DNA from: Rhynochetos jubatus
Taxonomy: Eukaryota; Chordata; Aves; Eurypygiformes; Rhynochetidae
Assembly (NCBI GenBank): GCA_027574665.1
Contig: CM050653.1
Location: forward strand, 15,212,664-15,276,663
Length of the DNA: 64,000 nt
Direction: 5' to 3'
Shown here: piece after piece, positions 1 to 12,600 of the stretch
Layout of the letters: each line of letters opens with the position of its first letter
Position numbering within the stretch: position 1 is the stretch's first letter
The notes under the pieces: model-generated
Told to the model about the DNA's origin: nothing
The model's database searches: none
The model's input: the letters and a program-made list of their open reading frames with translations, nothing else
Program-made: the position numbers and the translations under genes

Positions 1-1530
1 AAAGACCTAAAACTATCCAAGACAGGGGAACAATGAACTGCTGTTTAGCAATATGGTAGTGTCTCTCTTAAGTGATTTTTTTTCATGTTTAAGTGTTTCC
101 TATGTATCATCTCCCTGTGAAAGTTGGGTGAGGAGCAAAGAGGGTCCCTGAAGATCTGGGCTAGGAGTGGTAAAAAGAAAAAAATATGCTGATGCCATGT
201 CAGTATTGTCTTTTCTGCCATTTTTTTATGCTTGAGCACTCTAAACATGGTGGCACTTTTAATCTGTAAAGTGACGTTTATAATCAATTGGAAATTTGCA
301 GGAGGAGAATTGTGGGTAGATTTAACTTTTTTTAATGCATGATTGAGAAAGCTACATCTTGCATTTGGCATTGATACACAGAAGTATAATACAAAAAGAC
401 TTGCTTTATCTCTTCTCAAAAGGTGAAATTGGCAGATTCTCATGAATTGCTAGTTCAAAATATTCCTTTAAATTGAGTACAGAGGAAGAATAGGTCCTGC
501 TTCTTGCCTTGAGCCAGAGAGAAGACCAGGAGAGGACAGAATTAGTACAAAGAAAATGGAAAGGAAGGTAGTGAAACAAGTCACATGTTGAGGAGAGTGA
601 GAGCCAGTAATGGATGTTACAGCAGCTGGAGAAGATGGGAGAGAATGCTGGCGGAAAATAGTTTGAACTAGAAATAGCCTTCAACCAAAACATGGGGAGA
701 AGTGGTGGACTAATACGCAGACATTTGTATGAGATTTAAAAATTGCACACCCCATCAGGCTGAGTAACATTCATCCATGTGTTGCATACTGTTGGAAATG
801 GTAGGGTTTTGTCACGCCAGTTGCCAGCTTGCTCCTGTAGTTTCAAAATGCAGCCTCTGCTGGTTGTGTTAGAACTAGCTGAGGAATAAATGTGCCCAAT
901 TACTGAAATATGTCAGACAAAAAAGATTCCATACGTAGAAGGAGTGGAAGGGGAAGATTGCTTTTCCCTCAAGGGGATTGGCAACAATAACAGTATAAAG
1001 TTAACTGCATGCATGTGTTCCAAGTGATTTGAAAACTTAAAACATCATATCACATTTTTTTATGTGATGGCTTTGTCTCATTGCTAGGGCAAGGTACCTT
1101 TACTGCTGGGATGTAGAGCTATGAAAGCACTTAAATCCACAGTGAGACCTACCAGCTTGGAAGCCTCTTAATGACTAATGCCTGTAAAACAAGGTACCTA
1201 AACTGGGAAGGATGCTTCATGTTTAATTTAGGATTCCTTGGGTGTCCTGAGCTCCGCTTTTATGTGTGACCAAAACCGATCTAATCCAAGTAGCTTGACA
1301 TTTCTCTGCCTACTCCCATCTGTGTGCGTGGAACACAGCGAGCGTGTACTGACTCAGCTGGAGGCCTCGCACAATGTGTTGCGATGGATGCTGAAACAAA
1401 GAGGAGCCAAACTCATCAGCTAACACCAGTATGGGTGCGGCAGCTTTTAGCAAATGAAAGGTGGGAATTCCCTTCTCACCTTATTGCACCACATTTCTCC
1501 CTTTGTCACAACTCTGCTATTGTAGAGCCG

Positions 1531-1567
1531 AAGAATTCCCTGGGCCAGAGTAAGAATTCCCTGGGCC
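1531..1567. repeat. 21-bp tandem duplication, about 1.8 copies
   Basis: AAGAATTCCCTGGGCCAGAGT is followed directly by AAGAATTCCCTGGGCC, with no mismatch in the shared part. Each copy contains an EcoRI site (GAATTC). Confidence 0.92.
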
Positions 1568-4500
1568 TTTTCCTGAAGGTTATGGCATCTTGCTGAGGAT
1601 TCCCAGCTGTTTATGCCCTTGCCTTTCTTTTTTCTGTTCAGTGACTCTTTTAATGCATATTGTACAAACAGATCTCCAAATCGTTTAAACTATATGTTTT
1701 ATTACCTAAGTCCCAGTTCCACAAAGCAATGGGCTGGCAGAACTGAAATTATTTCTCCTGTCATGTAATGTCACACTCACTTTTTCAGATGCAGCTGCCT
1801 CGTATATTTAGAGAAACAGCTGCTTTCTAGGGAATGGGTTGGAGGGCTGAGGAGGAAAATGTTTTTCTCTAAGCAGGTTTACAGGAGCTATTTTGCTGTG
1901 ATTGATTGTGAGAGTCTAAGTGTCTGAACACCAAAACAAAGGCAGGAAGAAAAAGGTAGGGGAAGAGGAAGACAAACTGAGATATGAGAAAACAAATTGT
2001 TCAGTAAATACAAACCATAAGAGATCCTTCATTCCGTATGCAGTTTGCTCAGTTTTCCATGAGAATATCTTGCCACGTTGCTTTCCAGTAGGAAATGGCA
2101 ATACAGATTCTAATGGTGAAGCGAAAAGTGAGAATGCCTGATCAAGTACTGCACAAATGCTGACAGGTTGCTGTCTTCTGGCTCAACGATATGATTCTCC
2201 CAGTTGCTTTCTTCAGCCACTGGTCCTGGGTTAGTCCCCTCTGTCCATCAAAGAAGCTTTTGCCTTTCCATGCAAAGTTTGCCGTGCTTTCCACTCCTGC
2301 TGAGATGATGCTTCTCTTCTGTATGAAACACAAAATGCAACCAGTACCTTAAATTCTAAACAAAGGAAAACAGACGTCTTTGAGACCTTCTCCTCGTGAA
2401 GAAGTCTCTCTTGATTAGCATTATTGACCCCAATATGGTATCTCAGGTTGTCACTTCAGTCATTCTCCATGAGCTCTTGGGGTGCTTTCCTGAAGCTTGC
2501 CACGCATGAAGGTTTTCCTGCTTGGCATCCTTTCCAGCCAGCCAGAGCTCTCTGTGCCCTGTCACTGACCCTGTTACTGAGAGAAGCACTGAACACATGT
2601 TCCATGGGATTAAGAAGGAAGTATTTCTGTGCTTTTGGCTTTTAATATAGTATCCCAAATACTCAGTTTAGAACCGTGACAGTTGGCTTACAGGACACCT
2701 TGTTGATGTTGTTGTATTCAAATAATGTCGATGGGATAAATGAGGAGCTGGCCCAGCAGAAAGTGCTGCTGTTTAATGAGAGCTCAGTGCTTCTCTGTAA
2801 CTTTGTACTTCTGTAACGAATGTGTTATCAGACACTGACATGTTATCAGAAGTTAAATGGCTTAGTATTAGTACCATAAGCTTTCTTCAGGGCCTGCTTA
2901 TGACTCAGGCTGATGTTTTAACTCCAATCCAGGAATTCCACTGCTGGAGAAACAAACCTCTTACCACTGTGGCATATGTGCAGTAACTTTGTGCCAACTT
3001 AGCAGACTGTAAATGTGCAGCAGCTATGAAATCCAATGAAAACTGAAATGCAGCAGTTTGCTTGGTTTATTCTGTTTTAGAGTATCAGGAGCTCGGATCT
3101 TGAAAAGTTGGTGATGGATCATCCTATACTCTGCTGCTGAAAAGCAGTATTAAGAAAGTTGTTGTTTGCCAACTTTTCAGAAATACGCTGTCAAATAAAC
3201 TCCTATCTCAGATAAGATAGGCACTGCATTAAAAAACTCACAAAAATGTAAATTCGTATTTGGTTTCCTTCTAGATAGAGTTCATTTCTTAAAGGTGTAT
3301 CTTTTTCCTCAGAAATATTCACTACAGGTTTTTATTAGACCCCTAGATCATGGTTTACCACGTCTTCCCTTTACATTTCCAACTGCCCAGATAGAGTGGG
3401 CTCTCTGATGAATGATGTGGTGCTGAGTCTGATGGATAATCTCAGCAAACCTGTGAACTGTACAGGTTTGAGCTGGGAGAAGTTCAAATTTTTCCAGATA
3501 AGCTGTGTGTCACGACACTTTATGCCTGCATATAATGCACCAAATGCAGTTATGCAATGGAGGAGAATATCAAAGATGTTTTGAAGGTTGTGAATGGATT
3601 TTATGAGTGAGAATCATCCTTTTTGTTGCTTCCAAAGATGAAAGTGTTCAATTTTCGCACACATGAAAAAAAGACTGTCAGATGTTTTAAATGTAAAAAC
3701 TGCATAATGTGGCTTCTTGTCATATCTGTGGTTCCCTTGTGGATGAAAATTTTAATCAGATGGTTTTGTACTTTAAAGATTTTTCATTTGATTTACAACT
3801 TGTAGGAGTGGAGTAGCAGTAAGCAATCAGGGAGAATGCCATGAAGAGGACAAAAGGAAGGTGAAACACAGCGTTAATAATTTAGTTTCAATAACCTTAA
3901 AAGGTTTACCAGTCACTTTTAACCTTGTATCAGAAAAGAGAGAAGCACAAAAAGCAAGTTACTGCAGTGAATCATAAAAACGTTTCTTTTAATTTCTTAC
4001 TCATTTATCTAAGTCCAGATAGAAAACAACCGATGCATTTGTTAAACAAAAGCTACCCATCAATTTGACTTAGTCCTTTTAGAAGGTCTGCCTGCAGTTT
4101 GTCCTGGGTCAGTCAAGTCATGAAGTATTAGTGATTGTAGCTGTGAAAATGGAGATGTATTACTGGTATTTCAGACTAGCCAAAGCAACTTTTTAAGCCT
4201 GCAACAGGTACTTAAGCAGGTTAGGCATGTAAATGTTATTGATCTCAGTGGGAATTAGGTACCAACGCAAAGCTTCATACACTTCAAAAAAACTTGTAAG
4301 CACCGAAGTTCAGGTTTCTTGCCTGCTGTCTTGCTTGGTCTGAATCTGTATTTGGTCTCTTATAAGCCAGGATAACACAAAAAGTTACATCTTCAAGATG
4401 GTGGTGTGGGAGTTTTAAAAAGAGTCTAGTTCTGTTTTTTGTTAGGAATGTTCAGGACGTCATAAAAATTCATGTGGCGTTTGTATACATAGCTCCTCAG

Positions 4501-6559
4501 CAGAACAGTTGTGCTTCCATATTTTGAACATGTACATTTTAAATTTTGCTGCAAATGAGCTACATGTATTTCAATTTTTGGCACAATACTTTGAAACCAT
4601 CTTTGTAACTCTCCATCTTCATGGTATTAGGCGGTTTGTACAACACTGTTGAAACTAAAAGTCTTCCTAAGTAAAGGAATTAAATGCCTGGGATTTGAGG
4701 TAGGGAACCCAAACATTGGGATCTGCTATGATCTAGTTTCATAGAAATGGTATAATACTTAAGTATTCAGATAGCTTCGATATATCATGGATTTTGGAGA
4801 ATTTTTGTATGCATGTGCCAAATATAGCATAATAATGTTATTTGGTCAATTACAAGGTTCCCTGTAATTTTAACACAACAAACCTTAAATAAGCATTTGC
4901 ATATCTTCTGTACAACTCTTCTTCATACAGCCAAGTTTTAAAACCTTAGAGCATTAATTGCTCCACTCAGAACAGCAAGATGTGCTATCTTAAGTAGTTA
5001 CCATTTGACAGCAAGATTCTGTACTTGCTTTTGTTTTGCGTTTTTATGTTAAAGTTGGAATGATTTTGAGCTCCCAGTATAATTCTTTTCGTTACAGATC
5101 AGAGGGAGTATTCATTTATTTGCATTGCAGAAATTATCAATGACTTCACTTGTAGGTATAAAACAAATGCATGTGAAAGTGGAGTCCCTCCTCCAAAGAG
5201 ATTACTTCTTCATTTATATTGAGAAGCATCATGTAAGTGTGGAAAATAGTAAGGAGCACGTGCATGATAATTATATCATTTTCACTGTTCCTCTACCTGA
5301 TGATTGTAAAGGAATCAGATTCTTTTTTTCTTTTTTAAATATATGAGCTGGTAAAATGGATTACTTCCAGCTTGTGGCATTGTTGATTGGCTAATTACTG
5401 TTTACCAGTATACCAGAATTGTTTCTCTGAGAAGTTGTTGAATGAAAAGTGAGGGCAGAAAATTCAGTTTAAGCCAGAGAATGGGCAGGTTGCATTAAAA
5501 CAAAGTTGAAATTACAAGCACTGAAACCTCTGCAAAGAAAGAACTCTTGTGAGTGGGTCACCAGACTTAGAAATTTGTTCATGTTCTTAGCTGTTCCCGG
5601 TGTGAGCATTTTGCTGAGATAGGGAAGTATGCTTGTTCTAATCGTGGTTTATGAGGGATTAAAGTAAGGTCTTTCTGATTTGTTTGCATTTTAATGAGAA
5701 TGTAATTTCTTAGTCTTACATCCACGTAAAAACCCCCACACTGTCAGATTTGTAGGGATATACATGAGTTTAAAAGGAATGGGAGTTAATTAGCATTTGG
5801 AATATACTACGTCTTTGAAAATGTGGACAGGGGGTGGGACAAGTCTGAAACCAAAATAGACTGGCATGCCATAAGTTTCTGTTTGAAGTGAACTAATTGA
5901 ACTAAATTAGTGCTTTTTGTATTCATGGATAGTCTGTCTCCCCTGATTTTTATTATTTTTACTAAATTGCCCTTTATTAGAAATGGCTGTAGTTGAGTCC
6001 ATGAATTGTTGACAAAAGAATCTCTTCAGCTCTGCCTTTGATTATTCGTGGTATGCTGTTGATCTTTGGAATAAAGTTCTATAGTTTCAGCTTTTAGAGC
6101 AAAAGAGTCAAACTTTTATAAACAGAAAGAAAGGAAGTTCAAAGACATATTAGACCAGCTTTTCCAACTCTTTCCATTTGAGTCTTTGTCCAAGAGAGTT
6201 TTGTTCACAGTAAATGAACAAATATGCCCATAGATATCAAGTTGGTATTTTAAAATTTGATTCCAGGGAGCATCTGCAGATACGTTTTTCAAAATTTCCT
6301 CATCTGAGGTATGCAATGTGTTGTAAGACTTCCAGTAGTAAGCAAATTGCTTGTTAAGTAATGCACAAGTATCTTAACTATAATTGTGTCTTTACTTTTT
6401 CTTAATCTTAATCTCAGCTGTATTGTTCCTGGAATCTTTGCTAAATTTATTTCCAAGGCACTAACTCATGGGAGCAGCCCTGTGATTTCAAGCTGAATGT
6501 TTGAAGTGGGCTGTTGTAACATTTAACTTATGGAATTCATTTATTGACTTTTCTGTAAC

Positions 6560-6765
6560 ACCCAGTGCTATAGTGTCTGAACACCGGATGGACACTAATG
6601 CATTGAGCATCTCAGCCCTTCGGTGCAGTTAGGGAAGTTTTATTTTATGGATGGGGACTTGAAGCACTTAAAAACTGTCTGGCACAAGCACACTGACACT
6701 TTGTGGCAGAGTTGAGGAAAGAACCTGCGTCGTCTTACTCCAGTACCCTCAGTGAAACACCATCT
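6560..6765 (-). mobile_element. Ancient MIR-like (CORE-SINE) relic, reverse orientation
   Basis: The + strand reads TTTTATGGATGGGGACTTGAAGC near 6641-6664, then GGCACAAGCACACTGACAC, GTGGCAGAG, GAACCTG and ACTCCAGTACCCT. In order and spacing these follow the reverse complement of the MIR core: TTTTACAGATGAGGAAACTGAGGCAC, then the CTTGCCCAAGGTCACACAG block, GTGGCAGAG, GAACCC and ACTCCAG. Divergence is high, as expected for a family that spread before or early in amniote evolution. The outer boundary toward 6560 is uncertain. The match is by eye against a remembered consensus. Confidence 0.55.
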
Positions 6766-7029
6766 TTCATCTTTAAACAAGCTTGCACTTGTTTTCCAGT
6801 GACAAATACACTGTCAAAGTAGTTTAAAGGTCTGTCGTGGTTGGAAGCCATCAACTGTGGTTCCAGAGTTAACCAGGAGCTTAAATTTCCTCTCGGCTGG
6901 CAGTGACCACTGCCCCTTGAGTTGCGTGGCACCAAAAAACCCCCGGGGATGCACCATGACTCTCATAGTTCAGATGAAATTGAAAACTAAGCATTTTGGG
7001 ACGTGGAACAGGCACCAGTGAACTGGAAA

Positions 7030-7058
7030 TTATATATATATGTATGTATATCTATATT
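7030..7058. repeat. TA-rich microsatellite
   Basis: (TA)5 followed by TGTATGTATATCTATATT. Short imperfect dinucleotide repeat. Confidence 0.85.
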
Positions 7059-7455
7059 TTTGATGTGAAATCCTAGATAACGCTGTGATAGGCGCATGGC
7101 TGGAGAGAGATTGTGGGAAAATATGGAGCCTAGTCCATGTTACAGCTGTGACAGGAGCACTGCCATCTGCCCAGGCATTTCACTGAGGCTTTGCTGTGCC
7201 TGGCGCTGACATTTGGGGCAAAGCTCTGCATTTCTGGGTTTTCTCCCTTCAAAAGGGAACGTAGGTGTTCCATCAGTGCAGTAACAAGATGAGAAGAAAA
7301 GTCATTCGGTTTAATTTCTTCCCTCTTGCTTTCTGAGGGGGAGTCTATGTCAGGGTTTCTCATTACCTGATCTTGGTTTATTATCAGAGATCATATTATA
7401 CCAGCCTAGATACTGAAGTTAATTGCAAAGAAACATGTAATTTTCATGTTCATTT

Positions 7456-7471
7456 AAAAAAAAAAAAAAAA
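7456..7471. repeat. Poly(A) run, 16 nt
   Basis: Uninterrupted A run, with no retroposon body recognised beside it. Confidence 0.9.
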
Positions 7472-7609
7472 GGAGTAGGAAGCAACATAAGTGCCAAAAA
7501 AAGAAGTGTTTCCATGTGGGAATATCATCAGAGTGGAGGAGGGGATGTTGGGAAAATTATTCTGATCTTCAAAGTTTATTTTAGTTTGGTACATCTGTAC
7601 AAGTGCAAT

Positions 7610-8160
7610 TTACCTTTAAGCATAATTCGCTGTCCTGGTAAGCTCCCTGTCCACCAAGAGGAAATCACCATTATAGCTTTCATATGGGAAGGAATTCAGG
7701 AGTGCCTTGTTTACATTGCTGCCATTTATAAAACATTTAAAGCAGCTATTCTGCTGAATAAACATTTGAGAGCCTGAAGGATAAGCATATCGCTTAAACT
7801 TCTTAAGACTAAACTTTCCAAACCATTTCCTGCCAGAGGGACCTAGCAGTAAAATTGCAAACTCTGTGCTCCAAGATGAGATAGGCAGAATTAGATTAAG
7901 CAGCTTACTGTTGACATGTCTATTGATCTGGGTTCAGCACCGTTTCCTGTCTCTGCTAGCAGTTAGATTGCTGTATACAATAACACAGTGGCCTGGTTTA
8001 TGTGAAATTGGGGGACTCCGAGCATCAATTACTCCAGGAAGGCAGTGGCACTGGGAGATAAGGTTAAGCCGCTCACAGTGTTTAAGACTGCTGAAACCCA
8101 AGCAACATATTTGCTGTCTAAATTGCTGCTTATAAATTTGACAGCATTTCATTTATGTTG
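7610..8160. promoter_or_regulatory. Candidate conserved noncoding element
   Basis: Non-repetitive, compositionally balanced stretch with AGATTAAGC, AGATAAGG (GATA-type) and TAATAACACAGTGG words, flanked by homopolymer-rich DNA (poly(A) at 7456, poly(T) at about 8166). Overlapping frames exist on both strands (72-89 codons) with no recognised domain. Inference only. Confidence 0.28.
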
Positions 8161-9403
8161 TTGATTTTTTTTTTTTTACCCCCTCTCCAAAGAGAGATCA
8201 TCCTGTATTATTCTCTGCAGGTAGCAGTTGGGGTCTCATTATAAACACGCATTGTTCGTTAGTCTTCCCTTCCTATCAGTCTTTGTTAAAAGTTCCAAAG
8301 CATTACCTGGATATTTGAATAGAAAACAGTTAGACAGGAGGGAGAAAGGCATAAAATGTTATAGAAACCACACATAATAAACTAACAAATTTTTCACAAC
8401 TGTATTGATTCTGGTACTGCATTAAAGGACTTCCTTTTTTTTTTTTTTCTCCCTTGCTCTCTGGTTATACGGCATCGGATAGAAGAGTGGCAAAGAGGAA
8501 AGAAATCTGGTACCCTTGAATTTCTCACTTAGTCTTCTGTTTTCTTCATATGAGGTCTCTCTTACACCGTGTTACATTTTTATCTTTCTCAGAGACTGTT
8601 AACAGAATCAGTTGAAAGCAAAGTGGTGCTTTTCACATTTATAGAAGCCTGAGGAGAATTGTTTCAGGGGTCTGCTTGTGATGAACTCAACCTCTTTTTT
8701 TTTTTTCCTCTGGAAGAGGGTCATGCAGAAGAGTTTTTCTCCAGGGGATACCTTTTAAGTCGCTTTACAGGTGGCTATTTCAGTTTTATGCCACACACAT
8801 TGCCATTGTCTTAAATGCAACCTTCAAAAAGAAATTCAGTATTCCCATAGAAGTATTAGCGAAGTTGAGTCAGTTCTGGCACTGCAATGGGAGATCTGTG
8901 CTGCAAAACTGATGAAAGGAAATATTTTAATAGTGACATTTGAGTTCGTTTATCATGACATTTTAGGGACTTGGTGGTACATATTTTTATCTTTGAACAA
9001 TCTCTCAGCAGGCTACTGCTGTTAAAGTGGGGGAGGGCACTCCTTCTGCACAGAGCACAATGCTATAAAAGTCCAAAATGATACAGCAGCTGGCTGTGAT
9101 GAACAGGAGTAGGAGTTCTAACTGATATACGACAAAAATGAAGTTGTCTCCTTTTATTAATTTAATTTTAAAATAGCTTGACATTCTGTAATTAACATCG
9201 CCCTATGCTAAAATTACAACAGCATCTGAGCTTCTGTATATTGGCTCATACCTTGGTGCTATAACTGACTATAGGAATATTGGAAAGCTAACAGAACATA
9301 TTTCAAATATGTTTCAGCATTTCACTGGCATGGTTTTGAGTTTTATTTTAATGAGTTGCTGATTGATGTTTTTGTTGGCTTTTGTATAAGGGGCACTAAA
9401 GTA

Positions 9404-9631
9404 TTAACAGCAGGTGTGCACGAATAAATACTTCATATTGCTTAAGATTTTAAGTATCAATACAAAAGCTGTTCCAGTTATTGCAAGGAGGCCGAACCCA
9501 TGAAGTCCGATGTCACCGAGATTTGTAATTCCATCCTCATCTAATGCTATTGTGCAGTTACACGTGTGATCTTTACAGGGAGTATCCACTTTCAAATGCT
9601 GCACTGCCTCATCACAATAGGACTCTGTCAT
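9404..9631 (-). CDS. Short ORF, 75 codons, membrane-protein-like; origin unknown
   Basis: Read on the minus strand, an ATG at 9629-9631 opens 75 codons. The first 35 residues or so are hydrophilic, with four cysteines (one near residue 5, then a C-x4-C-x-C cluster). A Gly-rich hydrophobic stretch of about 22 residues follows (G-L-H-G-F-G-L-L-A-I-T-G-T-A-F-V-L-I-L), then a short tail ending Cys-Cys. This is the layout of a small single-pass membrane protein or of the end of a membrane glycoprotein. An in-frame TAA immediately precedes the ATG, and no good acceptor is visible, so it would be intronless. A minus-strand AATAAA lies about 60 nt past the stop (TTTATT at 9342-9347). The ORF keeps about five CpGs, several across codon boundaries. 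I do not recognise the family. It could be a relic of an endogenous element, an unannotated small gene, or chance. Confidence 0.22.
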   Translation of the reverse strand: MTESYCDEAVQHLKVDTPCKDHTCNCTIALDEDGITNLGDIGLHGFGLLAITGTAFVLILKILSNMKYLFVHTCC

Positions 9632-12600
9632 TTAGTGATTTAAATTACATCCTTTTATTTTGTTAACTCCTTTAATAAGTGTTTTAAACTGCCACCTTCT
9701 GCTCTTTCTTTCTTGCACCTTCTCCCTCCTGCAGAGTCTCCTTGCAGGCTTGCTAATTCTTCGGGGTTTTCCTGACACCTTCCTGTCCGTCAGTGCTGTA
9801 CAGTTAATCAAGGGAACTGGTGAACATGCAGGGGTTAGCCTGCAGCGGAGTTAATCGGGTTTGCTTTTACTTAATTGTGCCTATTGTTATAGGGGAAATA
9901 AGCACATAGTGCAGGAGGCCGATGCTGCTGATTGCTTGAGAGGCTCAGCTTGCAATGTGAGGTACTATATGGTGTACAACCCCAGAGTGGCTTCTGGTCG
10001 TTAAGAAACAGTTCTAACATTTTTACCTTTAAATAGATAACCTTTTACCCTGGGAAGAAATTTAAAGAAGAAATGAATAATACCCAAAGCAGATAGTGTT
10101 TTGGACTGCTAAAATTCTGTTAGAACTGAATTGGTTGCAGTGCATATATATTTGACTCTTAGCAGTCTCTAGCATATCTGTACATCCCCTGGCACAGCGT
10201 ATAGTAAAAAAAGGACTATAGGAAGGTGATGGGGAGCTGCACAAATCAGTGTCCAAAGATATCAAAACCCTGTGTGTGTTTAAGGACCAGCACAACTTTA
10301 TCATAGATCACCATTGATTGGAATGTGGCTCTTTTTACACTAAAGTTCAGAAAAGAGTATACCATGTTTAAATGCTAAATTCCCACTGAAAATGAATTCA
10401 TCTTAGATACAGAAGAGGTACATTTTTTTTTTTACTTTGATTAAAAAGCAACCTAAGGAGATTCGGACAAAATAAATCTTTTGGTGGTTGACTTTTATAT
10501 GCTTAAGTGACTACAGACCTTGCTCTAGATCTGTAGTTGTGTCTCTTTGATGGTGTTGATATTGCAAAATGAACTCTTACAAAGTAAAACATAAAATAAG
10601 GCATGTCCAGCAAAATCAGTAAAATCCAGCAAAAAGCAGTATAAACCCACAAAAATTAGAAAAGATGAGCTGTTACCCAATAGTGTATCAACAGAAAATT
10701 GCCAGTTCAGCCTTACAGACCACATTTTTATGCCACATTTTTTCATAGTCCTTAAGTTCCCCTGTGTTAGTGTAAGATTCAGAAGCCAGAATGTCTTCAG
10801 CTATGCATGAAGTACCTGTAGTAGTGTGATAAATAGCTCACGTATACTGTGGGATTGATGCGCTTTCTCTTTTCATATCAGAAGTATCTACATTGGTATC
10901 ATTGTAAGGTAATAGTAAGGGGAAAAAATCCCATGAGATTATGGTTTTCCATTATTTAACATTGTTTTCATGGCGTAAGTATGAAGGAAATGAAATCTTT
11001 CTGAGGTTTTCCAGATGACAAACTCCCAAATGGTATCAGGGCTGTCAGCATTCAAAGGAATATATTATAAAAGGTGCACACTACTTCAGTAAGTCATTGG
11101 ATTTTATCAAGTTCATTCTAAAATGAATTGATAATTTCCTAAATAATGAAAAGAATCACACCTGAAATTATTTACATTTTCTTCTGGTTAATTTCATGTG
11201 ACCACAGCTTTACAGTTTCACTTCTTCATTGATAAACCGTTATCTGTACACTTTTTTATAACTGCAGGGGTTTGCAGTTTGTTGTGGAAGAGTAACACTA
11301 AGTTCACTGCAACCTATTTCCTGAATTTCTCCATAATGCACCGTGACCTTTCTCAGGATAGTGTTTCTTTGTAGCAAGGTGAGGAGGAAGAAAAATAGAA
11401 GTTTGCCCTTTTCAACTAATTGACCAATGTTTTGTTTTAAAGGTAGTGCTACCTTTTTAATGCAGTTGTTAAAGACATGATTTCTGTATTCCTTTCTTCT
11501 AGTGAATTACCAGGTACTCTGGAACATGCCATAACATAACCATAACTGCAGTCTAGAGCTTATAACATAGATACTACAATTAGACTTATGTTCAGTCTGT
11601 GATCATGTCACTGTGCTTGCAAGCAATACGACTGGTAATGTTTGTTACAATACAGTAATAACAATTACAGTAACTGCTTATTAATTTGTTCTCCTAAATG
11701 CATTTTAACATTTGCATCTTTAAAGGACGACCTAAAGGAGGAGAAGTTTTTCAAAGCATATATTAAGAATGAAAAAGTCTTTTATTTGTAGGTAATTACT
11801 TTAATTTTTGAAAGTTAAATAAAAGTCAATAAAAATGAGAAGAGATATAAGGGAACTTCTTGGTCCCCTTGTTTTCATGAGGAAGACTTACTTTTGTAAA
11901 ATATTCTCAGAAAGATTGAGTTGGATGCACAAGGAGTTACAAAGTGAGAGTCATTGAGGAAATAAAAGAGCGTTACATTTACTGATTCCTCACCCAAGCC
12001 ATATGTTTTAACATGCATGGGGTTTGTTTTGCTATTTCTGGGCGGAGAAGCAGTAAAAGCAAATATTCACATATACACGTGCAGCAGACTCTAAATGTTC
12101 AGCTCATTCTGAACATAAATTTGCTATCATGCAAGTAGGAACGGAAGGTTGCCTGTGATGTGGCAGAAGCCACAACACATAAGGCACCGTCATACGATGG
12201 AGAGACAGACATTCTCAATACGTCAGACTTCTCCATGCTCAATTGGAAAAGCTATTAAGCAGTGACTGCAGGGCAGTGTTTTTACTTTTTTCCATGTCTT
12301 GGCTTGTTTATGTTAAATCAGACTACAGGAGGTCTGTTGCGTTTCTCTGGCAGTTATTGTAAGGCTTGCTGTGGCAAATTCTATTTATGACACTTGCTGT
12401 ATCCTAGGTGCAGTGAATCTTGGCAGACAATCTGGAAAATTTCCCATCTTTGCACTTGCAGAATATAATGTCTCAGTAATGGTGTGACTGTGGTGACTCA
12501 CTGCGAAGGTCCTAAGTTCAACTGCCACAGTAGCCGAAAAATCTAGACACACTTTAATTGCTGGCATGACATTTGAAGTATTTGTTGACCGCTGGATGTA

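Noticed and set aside
7373-7777. 134-codon + strand frame
   Set aside because: Runs through a 16-nt poly(A) (Lys run) and an AT-rich intron. No coding signature.
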